23,604 nt of DNA from JBOGXF01 sp050694275 (GTDB lineage: Bacteria; Actinomycetota; CADDZG01; WHSQ01), in the NCBI GenBank assembly GCA_050694275.1, contig JBOGXF010000122.1, positions 1 to 23,604 on the forward strand, written 5' to 3'. The notes beneath the pieces are model-generated. The model had not been told where the DNA came from. It did not search any database and saw only the letters and a program-made list of their open reading frames with translations. Shown piece by piece: positions 1 to 7,085 of the stretch. How positions within the stretch are numbered: position 1 is the stretch's first letter; every line of letters starts with the position of its first letter. The position numbers were made by a program, and so were the translations under genes.

Positions 1-363
1 TCGTCGAGCTACTCGGCGCACAACCCGACGCTGACCAAGAATCTCGCCTTCGTCACGTGGCACGCCGGCGGGCTCCAGGCGATCGACATCTCCAACCCGA
101 GGAAGCCGACTCAGGCCGCGGAGTTCGTCCCCGACCCCTTGCTCTTCGTACTGCAGGAGGATCCGGCGCTGAGCGCGGGCCAGGACAAAGTCGTGACGTG
201 GAGCTTCCCAGTTATCCAGGACGGGTTGATCTACATGGTGGACGTGCGTAACGGGCTCTACATCCTGAAGTACAAGGGCCCGTTCGCCAAAGAGGTCGCC
301 AAAGTCGATTTCATCGAGGGGAACTCGAACCTCGGCGACGCGCTCAAGTTCGAACGCCCGTAG
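1..363 (+). CDS. LVIVD-repeat protein, 3' end (partial)
   Basis: The reading frame is open from the first base and ends in TAG at 361-363, so only the last 120 residues are present. The text HAGGLQAIDISNPRKPTQ followed by a run of beta-strand-like sequence matches the LVIVD repeat, a beta-propeller-like repeat of secreted or surface proteins in which each unit carries a G-hxhhDISNPxxP signature. Another unit can be seen in the stretch DGLIYMVDVRNGLYILKYKG. The protein probably folds as a propeller outside the cytoplasm, but the signal peptide would lie outside the window. Ligand and role are unknown. It ends two bases before the convergent SCP2 gene. The family call is fairly secure; the function is not. 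Confidence 0.75.
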   Translation, partial: SSSYSAHNPTLTKNLAFVTWHAGGLQAIDISNPRKPTQAAEFVPDPLLFVLQEDPALSAGQDKVVTWSFPVIQDGLIYMVDVRNGLYILKYKGPFAKEVAKVDFIEGNSNLGDALKFERP

Positions 364-365
364 GA

Positions 366-755
366 CTAGTACTCGACGTCGACTCCGCTCACCGCGCTTG
401 GGAGCGCGTTGAAGACACCCTGAAGCTGCATGAGCTTCATCATGTTGCCGGAGATCTTGAGCTTCCCCTGCATGAACGCCTGCTGCCCGTTCAACTCGCC
501 CTTGCTCAACGCGGCCGCGACATCGTAGGTCTGCGTCAGCGTCGCCTCGGCGTCGGCGAGCTCACCGAGCGACACCTCGGCGGCGTCCTCACCGACCTTG
601 AAGTAGTACTTGACCTCACCGCCGTCTGGGACGTCGGTGACGACCTGCTGCAGATTTGCCTGCTGACCCGACGCGGCGCTCTTGAACTCGTCCGACGAGT
701 TGAGTGCTTCGGTGATCGATTTGGCCCACTCCTCCGAGAGGAACTTCACAGCCAC
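366..755 (-). CDS. SCP2 sterol-binding domain protein
   Basis: A 129-residue protein made of one SCP2-type lipid-carrier domain. The middle (EVKYYFKVGED and ATLTQTYDVAAALSKGE) and the tail (MQGKLKISGNMMKLMQLQGVF) follow the SCP2 fold's pattern of a beta sheet and a C-terminal helix that closes over a hydrophobic tunnel. Bacterial members bind acyl chains or sterol-like lipids; the ligand here is unknown. The frame stays open far upstream, but the start is set at the GTG at 755 because AGAAGGAGG lies 6 bases before it and the SCP2 homology begins there. It is divergent from the Nudix/MBL gene and convergent with the LVIVD gene. A -10-like TATGTT lies at 793-798, giving a leader of about 30 nt, unlike several leaderless neighbours. 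Confidence 0.85.
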   Translation of the reverse strand: MAVKFLSEEWAKSITEALNSSDEFKSAASGQQANLQQVVTDVPDGGEVKYYFKVGEDAAEVSLGELADAEATLTQTYDVAAALSKGELNGQQAFMQGKLKISGNMMKLMQLQGVFNALPSAVSGVDVEY

Positions 756-792
756 GATCGGCCTCCTTCTAGTCGACCTGCTTAGGTCGGAG

Positions 793-802
793 AACATACC
801 TT
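793..802. promoter_or_regulatory. Symmetric back-to-back -10 boxes (SCP2 / Nudix-MBL)
   Basis: The ten bases AACATACCTT fit A-NNN-TA-NNN-T. Read on the minus strand they give TATGTT for the SCP2 gene, and on the plus strand TACCTT (797-802) for the Nudix/MBL gene; the two boxes share the TA at 797-798. The plus-strand box ends 7 bases before the ATG at 810, so that mRNA would have almost no leader, consistent with the lack of a good ribosome site there. No convincing -35 box is visible. This is a prediction from sequence only. Confidence 0.45.
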
Positions 803-809
803 TTAAGCG

Positions 810-2324
810 ATGGAGCCGACCACTCGAACAACAGGCGAGGGCGCGACGCCGAGGGCGGCGGCCACGGTCGCGCTGCTGAGGGACTCGGATCGCGGTCTCG
901 AGGTGCTGCTCACCGTGCGCCCCGACCACCTGCGATTCATGGGGGGCGCGGTGGTGTTCCCTGGAGGGGCGCTGGCCCCGGCGGACCTCGATCCGCGCTG
1001 GGAAGAGGCGTCTGTCCTCGACGGCCGGGGGGCTGCCGATGCGCTCGGCGAGGACGATCCTCGGGCCGCTCTCGGGGCCTTCGTGTGCGCGCTGCGAGAG
1101 GCGTTCGAGGAGGTCGGCTTCATCGTGGGGGATGGTCCGCTCGAGCAAATCGCCCGAACCGACAGCGACGATCCCAGGAAGTTTCTCGACCGGTGTGTCG
1201 CGCTAGGCGTCTTGTTGGGGACCAACCGGCTCGTTCCCGCCGGGCGCTGGGTAACTCCTCTCGGCGCGCCGATGCGTTTCGATACCCGTTTCTTTTTCGC
1301 CGCAACACCGTCCGGTTGGATGCCGGACCCAGACCCCGAGGAGGTGGTCGAGGCCCGCTGGGCGACTCCCGCAGAAGCGCTCGCGGAGCTGTCGTCGGGC
1401 CGAGCGATCATGGCGCCGCCGACGGTCGAGACTCTTCAGCACCTCGATCAGTTCGGATCTGCGGACGACGCGATGGCCGGCTTCCGTGCCACCTCGAGCC
1501 CGCGCCCCCCCGGGGTTTTCTCGACGCGCCTGTCGCCCCTCGTTCGGGTCGTCCTGGCTCCGAATCCATCAACGATGACCGGGCCCGGAACCAACACCTA
1601 CGTCGTCGGGGTCGGCCCGACGTTAGTGATCGACCCCGCCGTGCCCGACACCTCTTATATGGAGGTCGTGGCCGAGGTCGCCGGGGGAGTCGAGGCCATC
1701 CTCGTCACCCACCGGCACCCCGACCACATCGGAGGCGTCGCCGCGCTCGTTGAGCGAACCGGTGCGCCGGTGCGCGCCTTCGGGGATGGGGATGTTGACG
1801 GCGTTCGAGTGCACTCGGTCGCCGATGATGACATCGTCGGGGTCCCCGGCGCGGAGCTGCGCGCGTTGCACACACCGGGGCACGCCTCCGACCACCTCTG
1901 TTTTTTTCTCGAAGGGGCGGCAAGCCTGTTTGCCGGGGACAACATCCTCGGCGAAGGAACCGCGGTGATCGCTCCTCCCGACGGCGACATGCGGGTTTAT
2001 CTCGACAGCCTCCGGCGGTTGAGTGACTTCGACATCGACCGGATTTACCCGGGGCACTGGCGTCCGCTCGACGGCGGACGCCAGGTGATCGAACGCTACA
2101 TCGCACACCGCAAGGATCGAGAGCAGGCGATCCTCAACGCGCTCGAAGGGGGGCCCGCCACGGTCGAAAACATCGTCGTGCGTGCCTACACGGACACTCC
2201 GGCGGAGCTGCACCCGGTTGCCCGGTTTCAGGCCCTGGCCCATCTTCGGATGCTCGAAGAGGATGGCGAGGTCACACAAATGAAGGAACGATGGTCACTG
2301 AGCCGCCGAATAGACGTTGAATAA
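810..2324 (+). CDS. Nudix hydrolase / metallo-beta-lactamase (LACTB2-like) fusion
   Basis: A 504-residue protein with two enzyme domains. Residues about 15-200 form a Nudix domain of the NUDT19-like kind: FPGG at 50-53 and the box core REAFEEVG at 96-103 are present, with a long insertion between the Gly part and the REUXEEXG part. Residues about 240-425 form a metallo-beta-lactamase fold with the zinc motif HRHPDH (301-306), further ligands HTPGH (H358), D377 and H416, and a C-terminal winged-helix-like region (435-500) as in LACTB2-type hydrolases. Nudix enzymes cleave nucleoside diphosphates linked to other groups such as CoA; the LACTB2 family includes RNases and thioester hydrolases. The substrate here is unknown; acting in sequence on an acyl-CoA-type compound is an inference. 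The ATG at 810 has no good ribosome site but follows a -10 box by 7 bases. Confidence 0.88.
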   Translation: MEPTTRTTGEGATPRAAATVALLRDSDRGLEVLLTVRPDHLRFMGGAVVFPGGALAPADLDPRWEEASVLDGRGAADALGEDDPRAALGAFVCALREAFEEVGFIVGDGPLEQIARTDSDDPRKFLDRCVALGVLLGTNRLVPAGRWVTPLGAPMRFDTRFFFAATPSGWMPDPDPEEVVEARWATPAEALAELSSGRAIMAPPTVETLQHLDQFGSADDAMAGFRATSSPRPPGVFSTRLSPLVRVVLAPNPSTMTGPGTNTYVVGVGPTLVIDPAVPDTSYMEVVAEVAGGVEAILVTHRHPDHIGGVAALVERTGAPVRAFGDGDVDGVRVHSVADDDIVGVPGAELRALHTPGHASDHLCFFLEGAASLFAGDNILGEGTAVIAPPDGDMRVYLDSLRRLSDFDIDRIYPGHWRPLDGGRQVIERYIAHRKDREQAILNALEGGPATVENIVVRAYTDTPAELHPVARFQALAHLRMLEEDGEVTQMKERWSLSRRIDVE

Positions 2325-2357
2325 GGTGAATGGGCGCGACGATCCATAGGTAGGGCG

Positions 2358-4466
2358 ATGATCAAGGAGCGAAAAGAGATCCGGAGGGGAAGCTGGCGGT
2401 GGACCCTTCGCATCGCCGAGCTCATCACTCTGGTGACGGCCGGCCTCGTCCTCGTCGTTCTCCACGCAACCGATCTCCCGGCGCGCACCTACATCCGCGG
2501 GCTCATCCTGGTGGCCACGCTGTCGATCCTGATGCTCGCGCTGTTCCGGATCCTGTCGATCAGCACCAGATGGCGCAGATGGGCGGGTGTCACCGGAGTC
2601 ATCGTTGGACTCGCCTACGCGACATGGACCTTCGCGCTCCTCCGGGGCCGGGTTCCGGAAGCGCATCTCATCTTCATCCCCGTCATCGTCGTTAGCGGCA
2701 TTCTCTCCGGTCCTCTCCAGGCGTTCGTGACCGCGCTGTTGGCGGTCGGGGCCTACTGGGCGGCGGCCGACATCCTCGGCGAACCGCTCGACTCGATCGC
2801 GGGGACGCTCGACTCGGCCGTGTTTCTGCTGACCGGATTGGTGGGAGGGCTGCTGGCAAGCGAGCTCCGTTCCCATTATCGGGCGGAGCAGGAAAGCGGG
2901 CGGCTCGCGACCGCGGTGCGGCATCGGCTCCTGGCGGTGCTCGACGCAGTGGACGAGGCCATCGTGTTCCGGGATCGCCTCGGGGTGGTGCGAATCGTCA
3001 ACCAGCGTGCCGGTGCCCTGTTTGAGATCGATCCGAGCGAGCACCTCGGTGATCCGGCTGTGGAATTGCTTCGAACCATCGCCCGCAAGACCGAGGACCC
3101 GGAAGGATTCATGGAGACCTTCCAGGATCTGCGCGACGATCCGGATCTCGAGCTCCGAGTGTGGATCGAGCAGATCCTTCCGGAGCGGCGCAAGCTGCGG
3201 CTGTTCTCGGCCCCCGCGTTCGACGAGACCGGCGTTTCGATCGGTCGCATCGATGTCTTCACCGATATCACGGAGAGCGTCAGGCGCGCCGACGAGATCG
3301 AGCGTCTCTACGAGAGCGCGCGCAAGACCGCCGAGAGCTATCAGCGAAGCCTGTTGCCGGACACGGTCCCGAGCCTCCCCCGCGTCAATATGGTGGCGCA
3401 TTACATTCCCGCAGCCGGCCGGCGTGCGGTGTGCGGCGACTTCTACGACTTCATCACCCTTCCCCACGGGCGGATCGGGATCGTCATCGGGGACGTCGTG
3501 GGGGCCGGACCGGCGGCCCTGAGCGAGGCCGCGCTCGCCCGCTACACGCTGCGGTCCTTCGCGACCGAGATGCCGAATCCCGGGCGCCTGCTCGAATGGA
3601 TGAACGGCTACCTTGGCTCGCAACTCTCACCCGATCGCTTCGTGCGGCTCGTCTTCGGCTTGCTCGATCCGGAGAGAGCCGTGCTCGAGTACGCCAACGC
3701 CGGCCACGTCGCTCCCGTTCTCTATCGCGCCAAGACCCAATCGGTTGAGCGGCTCTCCGACGGTGATCTCCCCCTCGGAGTGATCAAGAACGTCGGCTAC
3801 GAGCTGAACAAGGTTGAGCTCGAGCCCGGCGACATGCTGATCTTGTACACGGACGGCGTCACCGAGGCCCCCCGGCACGGTCGTCCATTTGGCCAGGGCA
3901 AGTTCTCCGACATCGTCAAGGAGTACGGCGTCGGAACCCCGGGGGAGCTCGTGCAGGCGACGCGCCGTGCCGTCGACGCGTGGGTGTCCGGAGAGTTGCG
4001 CGACGACCTCGCGTTGCTCGTGTTCCAGGTCGTTCCCGACAGGACGCTCGAGGAGCCCACGCGCGAGCTGGTGCTTCCCAACGAGCCGGCTCGCATGGGC
4101 GAAGTGCGCATGTTCGTCGCGTCGTTCCTCGCCGACGTGCGGGTCCCGGTCGAAGTCTCCCAAGAGGTGCTGCTGGCGGTCGGCGAGGCCGCGGCCAACG
4201 CATGCCGGCACGGTCGACCGCCCGATGAAGTCCGGAGTGAGGTCCGCATCCAGTGCGCGCTCGAGGGCGAGGAGGTGACGGTGGTCGTCGCCGACGACGG
4301 CCGCGGGTTCGCGCCCGAGGCGATCGTGCCGAACGGGTTGCCGGACCGCTTCGCCGCGGGGGGCCGCGGCCTCTTCCTGATCCACCAGCTCATGGACGAC
4401 GTCGACATCGATTCGTCCGCCGAGGGGACGACGGTGCGCATGACCCGGCGCATAGCGGAGGAGTAG
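2358..4466 (+). CDS. Membrane PAS-PP2C (RsbU/SpoIIE-type) phosphatase with C-terminal anti-sigma-type kinase domain
   Basis: A 702-residue signalling protein. About six hydrophobic segments fill residues 20-170. A PAS-like domain (190-305) is followed by a helical linker (306-340) and a SpoIIE-type phosphatase domain (345-550). The metal-binding motifs are visible: CGDFYDF (359-365), GDVVGAGPAA (378-387), YANAGH, LYTDGVTE and DDLALLVF. The last 125 residues are a GHKL ATPase domain like RsbW, with an N box (EAAANACRHG), DDGRGF and GGRGLFLIHQLMD. Such proteins typically set the phosphorylation state of an STAS anti-sigma-factor antagonist and so control a sigma factor. Here phosphatase and kinase are on one chain. 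No STAS protein or sigma factor is present in the window, so the partner is unknown. The first Gly of the usual GGDFYD motif is Cys. TAGGTAGGG just before the ATG at 2358 may be the ribosome site. Confidence 0.9.
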   Translation: MIKERKEIRRGSWRWTLRIAELITLVTAGLVLVVLHATDLPARTYIRGLILVATLSILMLALFRILSISTRWRRWAGVTGVIVGLAYATWTFALLRGRVPEAHLIFIPVIVVSGILSGPLQAFVTALLAVGAYWAAADILGEPLDSIAGTLDSAVFLLTGLVGGLLASELRSHYRAEQESGRLATAVRHRLLAVLDAVDEAIVFRDRLGVVRIVNQRAGALFEIDPSEHLGDPAVELLRTIARKTEDPEGFMETFQDLRDDPDLELRVWIEQILPERRKLRLFSAPAFDETGVSIGRIDVFTDITESVRRADEIERLYESARKTAESYQRSLLPDTVPSLPRVNMVAHYIPAAGRRAVCGDFYDFITLPHGRIGIVIGDVVGAGPAALSEAALARYTLRSFATEMPNPGRLLEWMNGYLGSQLSPDRFVRLVFGLLDPERAVLEYANAGHVAPVLYRAKTQSVERLSDGDLPLGVIKNVGYELNKVELEPGDMLILYTDGVTEAPRHGRPFGQGKFSDIVKEYGVGTPGELVQATRRAVDAWVSGELRDDLALLVFQVVPDRTLEEPTRELVLPNEPARMGEVRMFVASFLADVRVPVEVSQEVLLAVGEAAANACRHGRPPDEVRSEVRIQCALEGEEVTVVVADDGRGFAPEAIVPNGLPDRFAAGGRGLFLIHQLMDDVDIDSSAEGTTVRMTRRIAEE

Positions 4467-4485
4467 AGCCCCGTTCTCTGCTGCG

Positions 4486-4526
4486 AAACGACCAGATTTC
4501 GGTCGTTTGTGCAAGTGAGCACAAAC
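4486..4526 (+). terminator. Two overlapping hairpins after the phosphatase gene
   Basis: AAACGACC (4486-4493) pairs perfectly with GGTCGTTT (4501-4508) across a 7-base loop. GTTTGTGC (4505-4512) pairs perfectly with GCACAAAC (4519-4526) across a 6-base loop. The arms share 4505-4508, so both full stems cannot form at once. There is no long T run after either. They start 20 bases past the stop codon of the phosphatase gene and are most simply a transcription end signal, but the exclusive pairing could also mark an attenuator or a dispersed repeat. Confidence 0.4.
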
Positions 4527-4598
4527 CCCGTCGGCGCTGCTGCGCGGCGCCGAGAGCTTTGCACTCATCAAAACGGGTTGGGCTCGGGGGCGCGATAC

Positions 4599-4614
4599 TT
4601 GACTGAGTGGTCAA
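4599..4614. promoter_or_regulatory. Candidate operator upstream of the thiolase gene
   Basis: TTGAC (4599-4603) and GTCAA (4610-4614) form an inverted repeat with a 6-base spacer, 40 bases before the thiolase ATG. Short spaced palindromes like this are typical of TetR-family operators that control acyl-CoA genes. TTGACT could equally be a -35 box, though I see no good -10 box at the right distance. No regulator gene is nearby. Weak evidence. Confidence 0.25.
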
Positions 4615-4654
4615 ATTGCATGCCCGGCCGATGGAGCGACAAGGACGGTGAGCC

Positions 4655-5827
4655 ATGGCTCGTGACGCGGTGATCGTTGAAGCGATCAGGACCCCTCTTG
4701 CCAAGCGCGGCGGAAAGCTCAAGGACCGCCACCCGGTCGACCTTCTCGCCGAAGTTCTCAACGAGACGGTCGCGCGTTCGGGAATCGATCCGGGCGTCGT
4801 GGACGACGTCATTTGCGGGTGCGTGTCTCAGATCGGCGAGCAGTCGCTCAACGTCGGCCGCAACGCGTGGCTTGCCGCGGGGCTCCCGGAAGAGGTCCCC
4901 GCGACGACGGTCGATCGCCAGTGCGGATCGTCCCAGCAGGCCGCCCACTTCGCCGCTCAGGGGGTGCTGGCCGGCGCATACGATGTCGCCATCGCCTGCG
5001 GAGTCGAGCACATGACACGGGTCCCGATGGGATCGAGCGCGCAGCACGAAGGCTTTCCGTTCCCCGACAGTTTGATGTCGCGTTACGAGGGCGGACTCGT
5101 TCCTCAGGGGGTTTCGGCCGAGATCATCGCCGAGCGTTGGGGGCTTGGCCGCGAGGAGCTCGATCGCTTCGGCGCGCGTTCACATGAGCTCGCCGGCCGC
5201 GCCACCGAAGAAGGCGCGTTCAAGAACGAGATCCACCCGGTAAAGATCGAGTCGGAGTCCGGCACCGAGCTGTTCGAGATCGACGAGGGTATCCGCACGC
5301 CGAACCTCGAGAAGATGGCTCAGCTCACGCCGGCGTTCAAGGAAGACGGCGTCGTCACCGCGGGCAACTCTTCGCAGATCACCGACGGCGCGTCCGCGCT
5401 CTTGATCACCACTCCCGAGAAGGCGGAGGAACTCGGGGTTACCCCGCGCGCCAGATTCGTCTCGTTCGCGCTCGCGGGAACGGATCCGATCACGATGCTG
5501 ACCGGTCCCATCCCCGCGACCCGCAGGGCGCTCGAGCGGGCCGGGCTCACCTACGAGGACATCGACGTCGTCGAGATCAACGAGGCATTCGCGTCGGTCG
5601 TGCTGGCATGGAAGAAGGAGCTCGACCTCCCGGACGACTGGTTCGAGGAGCGGGTCAACATCCACGGCGGCGCAATCGCCCTCGGGCACCCACTCGGTGC
5701 GTCGGGAGCCCGCCTCATGACGACGCTCGTGAACGCGCTCGAGAAGACGGACGGCCGCTACGGCTTGCAGACGATGTGCGAGGGCGGCGGCCTCTCCAAC
5801 GCGACTATCATCGAACGCCTCGCCTAG
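4655..5827 (+). CDS. Thiolase (acetyl-CoA C-acyltransferase family)
   Basis: A 390-residue, full-length thiolase. The nucleophilic cysteine is C90 in the motif DRQCGSSQQA; the second half has NEAFASV, GHPLGASGAR (H345) and the second catalytic cysteine C375 in QTMCEGGG. The enzyme transfers an acyl group to CoA by cleaving a 3-ketoacyl-CoA, or runs the reverse condensation. The QCGSSQQA form resembles actinobacterial degradative thiolases such as the steroid or fatty-acid FadA types more than the biosynthetic PhaA type, but chain-length preference cannot be read from sequence. It stands alone: no acyl-CoA dehydrogenase or hydratase lies beside it. Start at ATG 4655, with AAGGACGGTGAG just upstream. 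It converges on the zinc-ribbon gene through a 14-base palindrome containing both stop codons. Confidence 0.93.
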   Translation: MARDAVIVEAIRTPLAKRGGKLKDRHPVDLLAEVLNETVARSGIDPGVVDDVICGCVSQIGEQSLNVGRNAWLAAGLPEEVPATTVDRQCGSSQQAAHFAAQGVLAGAYDVAIACGVEHMTRVPMGSSAQHEGFPFPDSLMSRYEGGLVPQGVSAEIIAERWGLGREELDRFGARSHELAGRATEEGAFKNEIHPVKIESESGTELFEIDEGIRTPNLEKMAQLTPAFKEDGVVTAGNSSQITDGASALLITTPEKAEELGVTPRARFVSFALAGTDPITMLTGPIPATRRALERAGLTYEDIDVVEINEAFASVVLAWKKELDLPDDWFEERVNIHGGAIALGHPLGASGARLMTTLVNALEKTDGRYGLQTMCEGGGLSNATIIERLA

Positions 5828-5867
5828 CTATAGCTAGACGCCGCGAAGCGGCGGGGATCCGGATCCC
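5824..5867. terminator. Palindrome-rich convergent gene junction
   Basis: Three inverted repeats lie in 44 bases: a perfect 14-base palindrome CTAGCTATAGCTAG (5824-5837) containing the stop codons of both flanking genes, a 6-bp stem with a GAA loop (5839-5853), and a second 14-base palindrome GGGATCCGGATCCC (5854-5867). The last two lie inside the 3' end of the minus-strand gene. They probably end transcription for the thiolase gene and perhaps for both strands. No T tract is present. Confidence 0.4.
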
Positions 5868-6100
5868 TCGCGAATCAGGACCATGGGCTCCATGCAGTGG
5901 GTCGGGGCCCGCTCCTTTGCGGCCTTCTCGACCCGGAGCTCGAGCCCGCACATCGCGCACACGTACTTGAGACGGTAGTCACTGACGTCGGTCGCCTCGG
6001 GCTCAGGCGGGGGGGCATTGACCATGCTTCTGAGCCACGCCATCAGGATCACCAGGATGATGAGCCCCATGAGCACGGCGAGGATGATTCTCACGCCCAT
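5834..6100 (-). CDS. Small membrane-anchored zinc-ribbon-like protein
   Basis: An 88-residue protein with one N-terminal membrane segment (about 4-24), a short Pro/Glu-rich linker, and a cytoplasmic-looking domain with CAMCGLEL and THCMEPM. The CxxC plus a later HC pair suggests a zinc or iron ribbon similar to rubredoxin-like knuckles, although the second half has only one cysteine. I do not recognise a named family. It follows crgA on the same strand with a 60-base gap, and its ATG at 6098-6100 has GTGGAG 5 bases upstream. The last codons are part of the hairpins at the junction with the thiolase gene. Function unknown. Confidence 0.7.
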   Translation of the reverse strand: MGVRIILAVLMGLIILVILMAWLRSMVNAPPPEPEATDVSDYRLKYVCAMCGLELRVEKAAKERAPTHCMEPMVLIREGSGSPPLRGV

Positions 6101-6160
6101 GGTTCTCCACAGGCCAATCCACAGCGGGGGATAAACAACATCCTTGTAATTACCTCCCCA

Positions 6161-6391
6161 TCAGTGCCACTGGGTCGCCACGACGAAGGACGCCGCGATC
6201 AGACCAAGCCCGACCCAGAGCTGGTAGGGCTGACTGCCGTCGGGGAGCACCCCCAGGTAATGAGCGATGATCGTTACCACGCCGATACCCATGAGGGTGA
6301 AGAAGAGAGCCCCGACCCACGGTGGTGATTGCTTCGGCTTGGGCTTGGGAGGCGGCTGGCGCTGAACTCTTTTCGATCTGCTCTTTGGCAT
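6161..6391 (-). CDS. crgA: Cell division protein CrgA
   Basis: A 76-residue protein with a basic, proline-rich N terminus (KPKPKQSPPW) and two membrane segments, PPWVGALFFTLMGIGVVTII and the stretch up to the C-terminal VVATQWH. Both the PPW entry to the first helix and the short W-x end after the second are typical of CrgA. CrgA is a small actinobacterial divisome protein that interacts with FtsZ, FtsQ and penicillin-binding proteins and helps recruit cell-wall synthases to the septum. The position beside the pknB-pbpA-rodA locus is the usual one. The ATG at 6389-6391 lacks a ribosome site, but a -10 box TAACAT ends 6 bases before it, so the message is probably leaderless. Confidence 0.92.
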   Translation of the reverse strand: MPKSRSKRVQRQPPPKPKPKQSPPWVGALFFTLMGIGVVTIIAHYLGVLPDGSQPYQLWVGLGLIAASFVVATQWH

Positions 6392-6397
6392 ATAGAG

Positions 6398-6403
6398 ATG
6401 TTA
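6398..6403 (-). promoter_or_regulatory. -10 box of crgA (leaderless start predicted)
   Basis: TAACAT on the minus strand fits TANNNT and ends exactly 6 bases before the crgA ATG. This puts the expected transcription start on the A of the start codon. No Shine-Dalgarno sequence lies between box and start, and no -35 box is recognisable. Confidence 0.45.
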
Positions 6404-6425
6404 GCCGAGAGATACTTGAGCCCAG

Positions 6426-7085
6426 ATGAAGTTTCTCAACCTCTTCGGAAAGTTCCTCATATCGGTCGGCGTCGGTGTGCTGCTCTTCGTCGCGTGGACC
6501 CTCTGGGGTACCGGAATCTACACGGCGCAGCAGCAGGATCGGCTGTCGGACCAGTTCGAGCGGCTGCCTCCGTTCAGCGCGCAGGCGACGGAGATCGAGG
6601 GCATCTCGTATCACGGCCCCCCCAATTTCTACCGGCCGGGACCGGGAAATCCCGTTTTCAGGCTCGAGATTCCGAGGATCGATCTCTCGAGCATGGTCGT
6701 CGAGGGGGTCGGTACCGAAGACCTCCGCAAGGGGCCGGGGCACTACCCGTCGTGCCGTTCCGCATTCACCCGCCCGTACTGCACCGAGTTCGAAGAGGCT
6801 TGGCCGGGCGAGAAGGGCCGCGTGATCGTGTCCGGACACCGCACGACCTACGGCCATCCCTTCTTCGATCTCGACAAGCTGCGTGTGGGCGACGAGATCG
6901 TCACTGAGACACGCTGGGGAACTTTCACCTATGAGGTCACCAAGAAAGAGATCGTGCGGCCCGACTCGCTCGCGATCGCCATTCAGAGCGATGCGGCCGA
7001 GATCGTCCTGACCACCTGCAACCCGAAGTATTCCGCCGCTCAGCGCCTGATCGTCTTCGGGGAGCTGGTGGAGTCGCAGGTATGA
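6426..7085 (+). CDS. srtE: Class E sortase
   Basis: A 219-residue sortase with an N-terminal membrane anchor (about 8-30) and an extracytoplasmic catalytic domain. The catalytic residues are visible: H138 in VSGHRTTYGHPF, C198 in LTTCNPKYS and R207 in QRLIVFGEL. TTCNPKYSAAQR is the class E form. Sortases cut a sorting motif near the C terminus of surface proteins (LAxTG for class E) and attach them to the cell wall. No substrate with such a motif lies in the window. An insertion of about 14 residues between PGHYP and the histidine carries two cysteines (C110, C119), which could form a disulfide outside the cell. The gene is divergent from crgA and overlaps the next small gene by ATGA. Confidence 0.93.
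   Translation: MKFLNLFGKFLISVGVGVLLFVAWTLWGTGIYTAQQQDRLSDQFERLPPFSAQATEIEGISYHGPPNFYRPGPGNPVFRLEIPRIDLSSMVVEGVGTEDLRKGPGHYPSCRSAFTRPYCTEFEEAWPGEKGRVIVSGHRTTYGHPFFDLDKLRVGDEIVTETRWGTFTYEVTKKEIVRPDSLAIAIQSDAAEIVLTTCNPKYSAAQRLIVFGELVESQV

Noticed and set aside
756..1148. Upstream extension of the SCP2 gene.
   Set aside because: A strong ribosome site precedes the GTG at 755 and the extension is antisense to the Nudix/MBL gene.
6101..6152. Short upstream frame of 16 codons before the zinc-ribbon gene, overlapping its start.
   Set aside because: No clear ribosome site or conservation can be shown; likely chance.
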